Below, piece by piece: positions 35,455-44,346 of a DNA stretch of 64,000 nt. The DNA is taken from the NCBI GenBank assembly GCA_024709145.1, contig JANJXG010000043.1, positions 23,284 through 87,283 on the forward strand. The letters are read 5' to 3'. How positions within the stretch are numbered: position 1 is the first letter of the stretch; each line of letters starts with the position of its first letter. Source of the stretch: Bacteroidales bacterium. GTDB taxonomy: Bacteria > Bacteroidota > Bacteroidia > Bacteroidales > F082. The notes under the pieces were generated by a model that did not search any database, was not told the origin of the DNA, and saw only the letters and a list, made by a program, of their open reading frames with translations. Made by a program: the position numbers and the translations under genes.

Positions 35455-37242
35455 ATGAAAAAAACACTTAGAATCAGCCTGGCACTGCTGTTAACTGTGC
35501 TGCTCGTTCCTTTTACTTCATGTAAAAAGGATGATCCGGAACCGGATGTAATTGCCAGCTTCACTTTTGCTGTTGACGCTACCGATTACAAAAAAGTGAC
35601 CTTCACCAATGAATCACAAAACTTCTCTGCATTGTCCTGGAACTTTGGTGACAACTCAGCCGTGTCAACCGAAACAAATCCGGTACATACCTATGCTGCA
35701 ATCGGCGAGTACACTGTAACTTTGACTGCAACTTCAGAAAAAGGTACTTACACCGACGTTTTCACCGCAAAAGTTACAATTGCTGACCCAAATCAGATGC
35801 TGACCATGCTTGTTGGCGAAACCAGCAAAACCTGGAAACTGCTCCGCAATGTTTCTACAGGTCGTTATCCACTTGAAGTTGGTCCGATCGACCGCTCAAC
35901 CATTTGGTGGGCTGTTGGTTTGAACAACGACGAACTGGCACTGCGTCCATGTATGCTCAACGATGAATGGACATTCTCACGCGATGGAAAAATGTCGTTC
36001 GACGATAAAGGTGACTATTGGGCTGAAGGAAGCATTTACCCTGACGATGCTGACGATATGTGCGCAGCATCTACAACTATGATCAATGCTGATGGTGCTG
36101 ACGTTTCAGCATGGTCAAGCGGAGAGCATACTTTCGAACTGACTCCCGGCGATGCTCCCAAGCTTAAAGTTATCGGCACCGGTGCATACCTTGGTCTGTC
36201 AAAAGTCGGTACCGACCTTGAGTATATGGTACCACAACCAAATGTTACCTACAACCTCATTAAGCTTCATGATGGTCCGACTGATACCCTGATCGTTGAA
36301 GTTGAATACAAATTTGCAGCGTCTGACCCAGGCCCTGGCGGATACTGGAGATTTGTTCTTGTTCATTATGACAATCCTGCTGATGAGCCACCAATTCCAG
36401 GTAACCAGCCTGCTGCTAACTTCAGCTACACTGTTGACGGACGTACCGTAACCTTTACAAATACTTCTTCCTATTCAACAGCTTATTCATGGAATTTTGG
36501 CGATGGCGCTACTTCAACTGAAGAAAATCCCGTTCATACTTATGCAACTGACGGCAACTTCACCGTTGTTCTGACAGCTACCAACGACCTTGGAACCAGC
36601 ACAAAGAGTGTTGACATCCTGTTGTCATCAGCTGTATTAACTGACGAAGTACTGCAAGGTGGCCCATGGAAAATCCGTGTTGCTCCCAACTCAATTTATG
36701 TTGGACCAGGCATGGGTGACCCGTCATGGTGGCAGACTCCGGTTGGATTCCTCGATGGCTCAGCTGTTGGAACAACCGATGACTGGTCATGTATGGTTGA
36801 CGACGAGTTCACCTTTGTTGCCGGTGGTACATTCACCTACGACACCAAAGGTTCGACCCGCAACGACGGTTACTTTGGCGGAACCAACGGCTGCATCACC
36901 GATGCTGAAATCGCAGCAAGCGGCGAAAACGGAGCCAAGTTCGGCAGCGCCCTTGGTGCTGATGCACACACCTACACCTTCACCCCTGCCACTGCTGAAT
37001 CACGCGCGATCATCGAGCTGACCAACAGTGCCACAAGGGCTGCCTTCATCGGCTTCATGAAAGGCTATTATGGTGGTGAAAATACCAATAACGCCAACCC
37101 ACCAAACGGTGGAAACGCTGTAAACCGTTATGAAGTAATGGGTTACACCAACGACGGAACTGTTGAAACCCTCATCGTTACTGTTGACATTTCTGGCGAT
37201 CATTCAGGAACTGCTTCCTGGACGATGGTCATGGTCAGATGA
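35455..37242 (+). CDS. PKD-repeat surface lipoprotein, likely glycan-binding (SusE/F-position)
   Basis: The 595-residue product has a lipoprotein signal (PFTSCKK, Cys23). Two PKD domains lie at about 34-112 and 320-395 (WNFGDNSAVSTETNPVHTY and WNFGDGATSTEENPVHTY). Each is followed by a module of about 190 residues; the two modules look related (CMLNDEWTFSRDGKMSFDDKG versus CMVDDEFTFVAGGTFTYDTKG, both ending in a LIVEV/LIVTV strand). So the protein is a tandem duplication of PKD plus module. No catalytic motif is recognised. Position in the locus suggests a surface glycan-binding protein. Frequent GCT, GAC, AAC and GGC codons and a good promoter suggest strong expression. Confidence 0.7.
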   Translation: MKKTLRISLALLLTVLLVPFTSCKKDDPEPDVIASFTFAVDATDYKKVTFTNESQNFSALSWNFGDNSAVSTETNPVHTYAAIGEYTVTLTATSEKGTYTDVFTAKVTIADPNQMLTMLVGETSKTWKLLRNVSTGRYPLEVGPIDRSTIWWAVGLNNDELALRPCMLNDEWTFSRDGKMSFDDKGDYWAEGSIYPDDADDMCAASTTMINADGADVSAWSSGEHTFELTPGDAPKLKVIGTGAYLGLSKVGTDLEYMVPQPNVTYNLIKLHDGPTDTLIVEVEYKFAASDPGPGGYWRFVLVHYDNPADEPPIPGNQPAANFSYTVDGRTVTFTNTSSYSTAYSWNFGDGATSTEENPVHTYATDGNFTVVLTATNDLGTSTKSVDILLSSAVLTDEVLQGGPWKIRVAPNSIYVGPGMGDPSWWQTPVGFLDGSAVGTTDDWSCMVDDEFTFVAGGTFTYDTKGSTRNDGYFGGTNGCITDAEIAASGENGAKFGSALGADAHTYTFTPATAESRAIIELTNSATRAAFIGFMKGYYGGENTNNANPPNGGNAVNRYEVMGYTNDGTVETLIVTVDISGDHSGTASWTMVMVR

Positions 37243-37257
37243 TAATCGATTTTTAAG

Positions 37258-37294
37258 GAAGCCAGGGACAGGCTTTAGCCTTCCCTGGCTTTTT
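37258..37294 (+). terminator. Intrinsic terminator after the PKD gene
   Basis: A perfect 9-base stem AGCCAGGGA/TCCCTGGCT with a 13-base loop, followed by TTTT. Only 32 bases remain before susC2, so susC2 transcription must largely pass through this site. Confidence 0.75.
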
Positions 37295-37326
37295 GCTGCT
37301 TAATAGTGAACTATATTAATTGAAAA

Positions 37327-40263
37327 ATGAAACAATTAAACGCATTTTTAACCACATTAATCGTCCTGCTACTGACCTTCAGCTTTTCTGCTCACGCTCA
37401 AAGCCGTAAAGTTTCCGGGACCGTCAAAGACATTACCGGAAGCCCTTTGCCTGGGGTTAACGTTCAGCTGGTAAATACACTTGTTGGGACGACCACCGAC
37501 CTCGACGGTAAATATGAAATCACACTCATCAATGAATCCATCAGGTTTTCCTATGTCGGATTTGTCGATCAGGTGGTGAATCCTGCCGGCAAATCGGTTA
37601 TCGACATCACCCTCGAAGAGGATATTGAAGTGTTGAACGAAGTGGTGGTAGTAGGATATGGCACCCAGAAGAAAAAAGACCTTACAACAGCTGTAGCCGT
37701 GGTGGATGAGAAAGCACTCAAAGACCGGCCACTTATCTCCGCTGCTGAAGGCTTACAGGGCAAAGCCGCAGGCGTACAGGTGATTCAGCCCTCAGGAAAA
37801 CCCGGTGCTGCCCTTGCCGTTCGAGTTCGTGGAACAACTTCGGCCATCGCAGGAAATGAACCACTTTATGTGGTCGACGGATTTCCGACAACAGACATCA
37901 GGGGCATCAATCCGCAGGATATCGTGAGCATGAGCGTTCTTAAAGATGCTTCATCCTCAGCTATCTACGGGGCAAGAGCTGCCAACGGTGTGGTAATCAT
38001 CACCACCCGGCGCGGGGAAGAAAACCAGTCATCTATCCGCTACAATGCCTTCTATGGCCTTTCAAATATCCGCCGAACCATCGACGTGCTTAACACAAAG
38101 CAATACCGCAGCCTGATGGAAGACATCATCCCCGGCGGTCTCGATCCTTCACAAACAGCCTTCAACGACTGGCAGGAACAGGTGTTCGGCACCGGAAGCA
38201 CACAGTCGCATCAATTGTCAGTCTCGGGTGGCAATAACAAAATGAAGCATTTTGTTTCGGTTTCCTATCTAAGCGATCAGGGTATTGTGAAACCTGCCCG
38301 CTTCGACCGTATTTCATCCCGATTTAACATCGACAATGAAGTAAACAGTTGGCTGAAAGTATCTACCAGCCTTAACCTAATGAATCTCAACACGAAAGAT
38401 ACACCTGATAATGCCAGTTCGGGTCGTGGTGGTGTGATCATGAGCGCCCTCAACACCCCGCCATTTCTCAATGTGTATAAAAAAGACGGCAGTGGCTGGT
38501 ATGATCCGAATCCATTTCAACCCTCATGGGAAAACCCCATAGCCTATATGGAGGGCCCTGACCAGCAATCGATCGACAATCAAATCTTCGGAACGATTTC
38601 TGCCGATATCAAATTACTGAAGAATCTTGTCTTCAAGTCAAATGCCGGTTTTGATATTTATACGCATCAGTGGGATTACTATCTTGACCCGGTAAGGACT
38701 AATTACGGTCGTAACCTCAATGGAATTGGTCGTTCGGATAAACAGCATTCGATGACTTATCTGTGGGAAAATACCCTAACCTACAAGAACTCTTATGGTC
38801 TGCACAACCTCAGTGCCATGGGTGGAAGCAGTATTCAGCAAAACACCTGGCATCAGACCTACATCGAAGGATCTGACTTCCCGGCAGATGTGACTGTTAC
38901 TACTATCAATGCGGCCAATGACGTAACCGGAAGCACCTATCAGACACAATGGGCCATTGCATCATTCTTTGGGCAGGCTGCTTATGATTACAACAGCAAA
39001 TATTACCTCACGATGACTGCACGCTATGACGGCTCATCCAAACTTGCCAATCCATGGGGCTTCATGCCTTCATTTTCTGCCGGTTGGAGAATTTCGTCGG
39101 AAGAGTTTATGAAGGATATCAGCTTTATCAATGACCTGAAACTTCGCGGCGGCTGGGGTAAAAACGGCAATCAGGAAGGCATCCCCAATTATGCCCGCTA
39201 TGGTTTGGTTAACTACTACCGCACCGAAACTACCAATCCCCTGTCAGGTCCTTCTGCTGTACAGGTAAGCTATGGCAATCCTGATTTGCGCTGGGAGACC
39301 ACCTCTCAAACAAATATCGGTTTCGACCTCAGCATGCTTAACTATCGTGTTACCGTGAACTTTGACGCCTACATGAAAAAAACAAATGATGTGCTGCTTA
39401 ATGTGCAACTTTCGAGTTCATTGCCGATTACCACCATCATGACTAACGCCGGAAAAACGGAAAATAAAGGGATTGAATTCAATATCAATACAGTAAATAT
39501 TGATAAAAGCTGGCGTTGGACTACCGATTTCAATATGTCGTTCAACAAAAACACTGTTACTGACCTCACCTACACCGATGTTTACTATTTTGGGAGGATT
39601 TACAGTAACAACCAGGATGTTTCAATCCTTAAAAAAGGACTCCCCCTGGGTAGTTTCTTTGGTTATGTTGCCGATGGCGTTGATCCCGAGACAGGTAACC
39701 TTACCTACAAAGATGTCAACAACAATGGCATTTTTGATACCGGCGACCGCACCGTGATTGGTAATCCGCAACCAGATTTCGTTTTTGGTCTGACAAACAC
39801 CTTTGCATACAAGAAATTCGATTTGAATTTCTTCATCCAGGGAAGCTATGGCAACGACATTTACAATGCCACCCGCATCGACCTCGAAGGAATGTTCGAC
39901 AGCAAAAACCAGTCAGTTGCTGTGCTTGACCGCTGGCAACAGCCAGGTGATCTAACCGATATCCCAAAAGCCGGAAATATCAACAATGTTCGCAATTCAT
40001 CCCGCTTTGTTGAAGATGGTTCGTATGTCAGGTTGAAATCCATCACACTGTCCTACAGGATTTTGGATAAAAACTCCAAGTTCAGGTTCATCAAAGATCT
40101 TTCCGTATATGTGACTGGCCGAAACCTGATTACCCTCACCAATTACAGTGGTTTTGATCCTGAAGTGAATGCTTTTGGTGTGAGTGCCGTTGAACAAGGC
40201 ATCGATTATGGAACCTATCCACAGTCGCGCTCGGTTGTTTTGGGATTAAACGTTGAATTTTAA
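37327..40263 (+). CDS. susC: SusC-type TonB-linked outer-membrane transporter 2
   Basis: The 978-residue product has a signal peptide (SFSAHAQ), a CarboxypepD_reg-like domain (about 28-105), the SusC signature VVVGYGTQKKKD, a plug with VRVRGTTSAIAGNEPLYVVDG and VLKDASSSAIYGARAANGV, and a barrel to the C-terminus. It differs clearly from the first SusC of the locus in sequence and length. The SusD partner starts 12 bases downstream. Next to a GH30, it probably takes up a beta-1,6-rich or branched glucan fragment; the exact ligand is unknown. Confidence 0.95.
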   Translation: MKQLNAFLTTLIVLLLTFSFSAHAQSRKVSGTVKDITGSPLPGVNVQLVNTLVGTTTDLDGKYEITLINESIRFSYVGFVDQVVNPAGKSVIDITLEEDIEVLNEVVVVGYGTQKKKDLTTAVAVVDEKALKDRPLISAAEGLQGKAAGVQVIQPSGKPGAALAVRVRGTTSAIAGNEPLYVVDGFPTTDIRGINPQDIVSMSVLKDASSSAIYGARAANGVVIITTRRGEENQSSIRYNAFYGLSNIRRTIDVLNTKQYRSLMEDIIPGGLDPSQTAFNDWQEQVFGTGSTQSHQLSVSGGNNKMKHFVSVSYLSDQGIVKPARFDRISSRFNIDNEVNSWLKVSTSLNLMNLNTKDTPDNASSGRGGVIMSALNTPPFLNVYKKDGSGWYDPNPFQPSWENPIAYMEGPDQQSIDNQIFGTISADIKLLKNLVFKSNAGFDIYTHQWDYYLDPVRTNYGRNLNGIGRSDKQHSMTYLWENTLTYKNSYGLHNLSAMGGSSIQQNTWHQTYIEGSDFPADVTVTTINAANDVTGSTYQTQWAIASFFGQAAYDYNSKYYLTMTARYDGSSKLANPWGFMPSFSAGWRISSEEFMKDISFINDLKLRGGWGKNGNQEGIPNYARYGLVNYYRTETTNPLSGPSAVQVSYGNPDLRWETTSQTNIGFDLSMLNYRVTVNFDAYMKKTNDVLLNVQLSSSLPITTIMTNAGKTENKGIEFNINTVNIDKSWRWTTDFNMSFNKNTVTDLTYTDVYYFGRIYSNNQDVSILKKGLPLGSFFGYVADGVDPETGNLTYKDVNNNGIFDTGDRTVIGNPQPDFVFGLTNTFAYKKFDLNFFIQGSYGNDIYNATRIDLEGMFDSKNQSVAVLDRWQQPGDLTDIPKAGNINNVRNSSRFVEDGSYVRLKSITLSYRILDKNSKFRFIKDLSVYVTGRNLITLTNYSGFDPEVNAFGVSAVEQGIDYGTYPQSRSVVLGLNVEF

Positions 40264-40275
40264 AAGCTCAGGACC

Positions 40276-41730
40276 ATGAAAAAAATACTTTATATCTTAC
40301 TTTTTGTTGCAGCTGGCTTGCAGAGCTGTGATAAATACCTTGATCTTAAACCGATATCGCAAGGAATTGCCATTGAAAACCTGGTTTCAGATTCGTTGCT
40401 TTACAAAAATGCCTCAGAGCTTGAAGCTGCTTTGTCGGGTGTTTACAGCGATTTTCGCAATGAATACTTCGAACTCGATTATTTTGTCAATGGCGATGCC
40501 CAGTCCGACGATGCCTATGCCGGCGCCGACAACCCTGCCAACTTCCAGATTGATGAGTACACCATCGATGCTACCAATACCAATGTGAGCCGCGACTGGC
40601 AATACCTTTACGGCACAATTGGAAAAGCCAATGCTGTATTCAACAATACGGATGCCACTCCCGAAGTAGATCCTGCACGCAAACTGCAGATCAAAGCCGA
40701 GGCAGCCTGGATCAGAGCTTATATGTATTTTCAGGCCGTTCAGCTTTGGGGTGATGTGCCGCTTCAGCTCAGGGAAGTGACCTCCATCAGCGCCGAGCTG
40801 TTGCCCGAAATTTATCCACAGCTTTTCCCTGCCAGGGTGCCGGTAGCCGATGTCTTTACTCAAATCATCAGCGATTTTGAACTTGCCGTAGCCCACGCTC
40901 CTGTTGCAGCTCCTCACAAAGGTTTTGTGACCAAAGGCGCTGCCAATGCCATGCTGGCAAAAGTGTATGCCACCATGCAGCCACCGCAATGGGACAAGGT
41001 AAACCAATATTGTGATGCAGTGATGGCAGGCGGCTATTCACTTCTGCCTGAATATGATATGCTTTGGAACAACGAAAATGAAAATTCTGCCGAAGCCATC
41101 TTTGAAATCAATTACGAAGGCACGCCTCAAAGTGGAAACTGGGGCGCCAGCATGTTTCGCGGACTCGACTGGAAGAAGTTTAACACTCCCTCCAACGATC
41201 TCGTTGCAGCTTTTGATGCCGAAGGTGATGTGATACGCAAGGAAGCCTCTATCATCTTCCTTGATGTGTCGGGAAAATGGTCCGATCCATACTGGCCGCA
41301 AATTAATTTTCCGTTTGTGAACAAATACAGGATCTTCACCGGTAACAGTTCGCAGAATTACATTTTCATCCGCCTTGCCGACATCATGCTGCTCAAAGCC
41401 GAAGCTTTGAACGAAACCGGTGATTTGCAGGGTGCTGCTGCACTCGTCAACCAGATTAGGTCGCGCGTTGACTTGCCTAACACCACCGCTGCTGACAAAG
41501 CTGCCATGAAACTGGCCATTGAAAAAGAACGCCGCCTTGAGTTGGCTTTTGAAGGCCATCGCTGGTACGACCTCAAACGAACAGGACGTGCCATCGAAGT
41601 GCTGAACAATGTGAAAGGACCCAATGGTACCTCACTCGGTTATGTGGTAACCGAAAACCGCTTGCTCTGGCCCGTGCCGCAAGCCGAAATGGATAAAAAC
41701 ACAAAGCTTGTCCAAAACGAAGGATACTAA
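40276..41730 (+). CDS. susD: SusD/RagB-type glycan-binding lipoprotein 2
   Basis: The 484-residue product has a lipoprotein signal (GLQSC, Cys18). SusD features are the helical KAEAAWIRAYMYFQAVQLWGD-like block near 140-160 and the C-terminal FIRLADIMLLKAEALNETGD, KERRLELAFEGHRWYDLKRTGRA and WPVPQAEMD segments. It pairs with the SusC 12 bases upstream. A very strong terminator follows the stop. Confidence 0.95.
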   Translation: MKKILYILLFVAAGLQSCDKYLDLKPISQGIAIENLVSDSLLYKNASELEAALSGVYSDFRNEYFELDYFVNGDAQSDDAYAGADNPANFQIDEYTIDATNTNVSRDWQYLYGTIGKANAVFNNTDATPEVDPARKLQIKAEAAWIRAYMYFQAVQLWGDVPLQLREVTSISAELLPEIYPQLFPARVPVADVFTQIISDFELAVAHAPVAAPHKGFVTKGAANAMLAKVYATMQPPQWDKVNQYCDAVMAGGYSLLPEYDMLWNNENENSAEAIFEINYEGTPQSGNWGASMFRGLDWKKFNTPSNDLVAAFDAEGDVIRKEASIIFLDVSGKWSDPYWPQINFPFVNKYRIFTGNSSQNYIFIRLADIMLLKAEALNETGDLQGAAALVNQIRSRVDLPNTTAADKAAMKLAIEKERRLELAFEGHRWYDLKRTGRAIEVLNNVKGPNGTSLGYVVTENRLLWPVPQAEMDKNTKLVQNEGY

Positions 41731-41739
41731 ATGCTCAAA

Positions 41740-41774
41740 AAGGACGTTGCACTTGCAGCAACGTCCTTTTTTTT
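41740..41774 (+). terminator. Intrinsic terminator after susD2
   Basis: A perfect 11-base stem AAGGACGTTGC/GCAACGTCCTT with a 7-base loop, followed by eight T. It lies between susD2 and GH30, 23 bases before the GH30 ATG. Confidence 0.8.
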
Positions 41775-41796
41775 ATTCCTCAACGATCAATTTTTT

Positions 41797-43251
41797 ATGA
41801 AAATAATCAAAACTATTCTTGTTGTGAGCCTGAGTGTGCTCATGCTCGGCTGCAAAGGCAAAGACGATCCGGATGATCCGATTGTACCCGTTGTCCCCGA
41901 TATCGGCAAAGCTAAGGTTTGGCTCACCCGAGGTGATAAGGCCAAACTTTTCAGTCAGGAGGCCGACTTATCTATCCGGACTACCTTATCGGGGGAATGG
42001 CCTGTGATTACTGTCGATACCAGCATCAGCTTTCAGGAAATCGACGGTTATGGCGCTGCCCTCACCGGTTCGTCAGCCTATCTCCTCAACCGCGTTATGA
42101 CTCCCGCACAGCGGCAATCGGCGCTCAAACAACTCTTTCACCCAACCGAAGGCATCGGCATCTCATTTCTGAGACTTACTATGGGAGCCTCCGACTTTTC
42201 ACTGTCGGACTACACTTACAATGATATTCCTGTTGACCAGACTGACTTTCAGCTCGAAAATTTCTCACTTGGAAAAGATCTCGATGATGTTGTTCCTGTG
42301 CTGAAAGAAATTCTGGCAATCAATCCCGACATTTTCATCATGGGGACACCCTGGAGTCCGCCTGCCTGGATGAAAACAAATAAAAGTCTGAAAGGAGGCA
42401 AACTCCGCCCCGACTGCTATGCAGTTTATGCAAGCTATTTTGTTCGTTACATACAGGCCATGAAAGCGCAAGGCATAAACATAACGCATATTACACCGCA
42501 AAATGAGCCTTTGTATTATACAGCAAATTATCCCTGTATGGAGATGCAGGCTGACGAACAGGCCACTTTCATCAAAACCGGACTCGGACCAAAGTTTGCT
42601 GAAGCCAACATCACAACTAAAATCATCAGCTACGATCACAACTGGGACAACACCGAATATGCAATCAGCGTCCTCAATGATGCCGATGCCAGACAATATA
42701 CAGCCGGAAGCGGATTTCATGCCTATGCAGGCAGTGTTTCAGCCATGACGACGGTGCATCAGGCTCATCCTGACAAAGAACTGCATTTTACTGAAATATC
42801 CGGCGGAGCATGGGCAACTGATTTTGCTGACAACCTCATCTGGAATATGCAAAATATCTTTATCGGAACAGCTGTTAACTGGTCGCGATCGGCACTACTT
42901 TGGAACCTGGCCCTCAATCAGAACTATGGTCCGACCAACAATGGCTGTTCAAACTGCCGTGGTGTCGTAACCATCGACAACAGCAGCGGTCAGCTTACCC
43001 TTAATGAAGAATATTACGCCATCGCTCATTTTTCAAAAGTGCTGAGCCCCGGCGCAAAACGCATCTCTCACCTCTATGCACAGGCCTTGACTAAGATTGA
43101 TGCAGTAGCATTTATGAATCCCGACAATAGTAAAGTATTGATTGTGACCAATTATGATGAAAATTACAAAACTTTCAGTGTAAAACAAGGTAAAAAAGTA
43201 TTCAGTTATACCCTTCCAGGGCGCTCGGTTGTGAGTCTGAAATGGGAATAA
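41797..43251 (+). CDS. GH30 endo-beta-1,6-glucanase-like lipoprotein
   Basis: I use the ATG at 41797; the frame extends 22 codons upstream into the terminator hairpin. The 484-residue product has a lipoprotein signal (MLGC, Cys19), the GH30 start QEIDGYGAALTGSSAYLL, the MGTPWSPPAWMKT motif, acid/base Glu237 in TPQNEP and nucleophile Glu333 in HFTEISGG, followed by a C-terminal beta-sandwich. The pattern fits the GH30 group that includes beta-1,6-glucanases; a glucosylceramidase or beta-glucosidase is possible. In this locus it would cut beta-1,6 branches or linkages of laminarin- or pustulan-like glucan. Confidence 0.88.
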   Translation: MKIIKTILVVSLSVLMLGCKGKDDPDDPIVPVVPDIGKAKVWLTRGDKAKLFSQEADLSIRTTLSGEWPVITVDTSISFQEIDGYGAALTGSSAYLLNRVMTPAQRQSALKQLFHPTEGIGISFLRLTMGASDFSLSDYTYNDIPVDQTDFQLENFSLGKDLDDVVPVLKEILAINPDIFIMGTPWSPPAWMKTNKSLKGGKLRPDCYAVYASYFVRYIQAMKAQGINITHITPQNEPLYYTANYPCMEMQADEQATFIKTGLGPKFAEANITTKIISYDHNWDNTEYAISVLNDADARQYTAGSGFHAYAGSVSAMTTVHQAHPDKELHFTEISGGAWATDFADNLIWNMQNIFIGTAVNWSRSALLWNLALNQNYGPTNNGCSNCRGVVTIDNSSGQLTLNEEYYAIAHFSKVLSPGAKRISHLYAQALTKIDAVAFMNPDNSKVLIVTNYDENYKTFSVKQGKKVFSYTLPGRSVVSLKWE

Positions 43252-43267
43252 AAGCATTCTATATTAA

Positions 43268-43300
43268 GATCCCGATGTTTCAGCAGCGGGATTTTTTTTT
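43268..43300 (+). terminator. Intrinsic terminator at the end of the glucan locus
   Basis: The stem GATCCCG/CGGGATT with a 12-base loop is followed by a run of T. It lies 17 bases after the GH30 stop and closes the locus. Confidence 0.75.
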
Positions 43301-43349
43301 GCTGCTTCACAAAAAACATAACTAAAAGCCGGCGTTTGGCAAGAGGAGT

Positions 43350-43357
43350 TACATTTG
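43350..43357 (+). promoter_or_regulatory. -7 element for the SDR gene
   Basis: TACATTTG, an exact TAnnTTTG, 15 bases before the ATG at 43372. A TTTG at 43335 is too close (11 bases) to be the usual -33 box. Confidence 0.4.
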
Positions 43358-43371
43358 CAAAAAAAACTACC

Positions 43372-44319
43372 ATGATCACACAAATTCATGCTGTTATCGG
43401 CGCAACGGGTGCTTCGGGACGCGCCGTGATTGAGGAACTCAAACGTAGGAATTATCCGCACAGAGCCATCCGGCGATCAGCGTCAACAGATTCTGACCTC
43501 TCCACAGTTCAGGCAAATATGCTGATCCGTGAAGAGGCCATTCGTGCCATTGCCGGTGCAACATACGTTTATATGTGTGCTGCCGTTGACTATCATCACA
43601 AAATCTGGCAAAAGAACTGGCCGCTGATGATGGAAAACGTCATTGCAGCCTGCCTTCAGGCGGATGCTGTGCTTGTGTTTCTCGACAACATTTATATGTA
43701 TGGCCCTGCTCCCCTTCAAATACCCTTTGATGAAAACCATCCGCAGCAGCCACCATCCAAAAAAGGACTGGTTCGTAAACAGGTGGCTGACATGGTGCTT
43801 GATGCTGTAGTGACAAAAAATCTGAAAGCTGTGATTGCCCGATCAGCAGATTTCTATGGTCCGTTTGCCAAAAACAGCATGATTTATATTTCAACCCTCG
43901 AAAGGATGTTGACCGGCAAGAGTCCTCAGTCCATCGCGAAGCCCGGGGTGAAGCATACTTACGGCAACACAGTTGACAATGCCCGTGCCATGGTGCTTCT
44001 GGCAACAGATGCAACTGCCTACGGACAGGTTTTTCACCTTCCGGTGGGTCCGGCTGTAACGCCCGAGGAGCTCATTCAGTTGATAAACGAGTCGCTCGGA
44101 ACGCATTATAAGGTTTCATTTTTACCACCATTCATGCGTCGACTACTGGCGTGGATGATTCCTGCTCTGAAAGAAACAGAAGAGATGATGTATCAGTTTA
44201 ACCACGATTATATAATGTCATTCAGCAAATTCATGACACAATACCCTGATTTTAAAGTTACATCATATGAAGATGGTTTGAAATCAACCATTGCTTCATT
44301 CAGAGAACAGCCGGGTTAA
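43372..44319 (+). CDS. Atypical NAD(P)-dependent SDR/epimerase
   Basis: The start is the ATG at 43372 (MITQIHAVIGATGASG); earlier codons belong to the promoter region. The 315-residue product has a Rossmann nucleotide-binding motif GATGASG (10-16) and extended-SDR features: VFLDNIYMYGPA, and ARSADFYGP for the substrate domain. The catalytic Tyr-x-x-x-Lys is not seen in the usual place; the sequence there reads SKKGLVRKQVAD, as in several atypical SDRs. Substrate unknown. It is a single gene after the glucan locus terminator, converging on the BNR gene with only 27 bases between the stops. Confidence 0.8.
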   Translation: MITQIHAVIGATGASGRAVIEELKRRNYPHRAIRRSASTDSDLSTVQANMLIREEAIRAIAGATYVYMCAAVDYHHKIWQKNWPLMMENVIAACLQADAVLVFLDNIYMYGPAPLQIPFDENHPQQPPSKKGLVRKQVADMVLDAVVTKNLKAVIARSADFYGPFAKNSMIYISTLERMLTGKSPQSIAKPGVKHTYGNTVDNARAMVLLATDATAYGQVFHLPVGPAVTPEELIQLINESLGTHYKVSFLPPFMRRLLAWMIPALKETEEMMYQFNHDYIMSFSKFMTQYPDFKVTSYEDGLKSTIASFREQPG

Positions 44320-44346
44320 ACCAGATCCCGGCATGGGGTTTATTGC

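Noticed and set aside
40414..41007. 197-codon minus-strand frame opposite susD2
   Set aside because: Antisense shadow of a clear SusD; no domain or promoter match.
44317..44342. Weak hairpin TAAACC/GGTTTA between the SDR and BNR stops as a two-way terminator
   Set aside because: Stem is only six bases with a 14-base loop and lacks T-runs.
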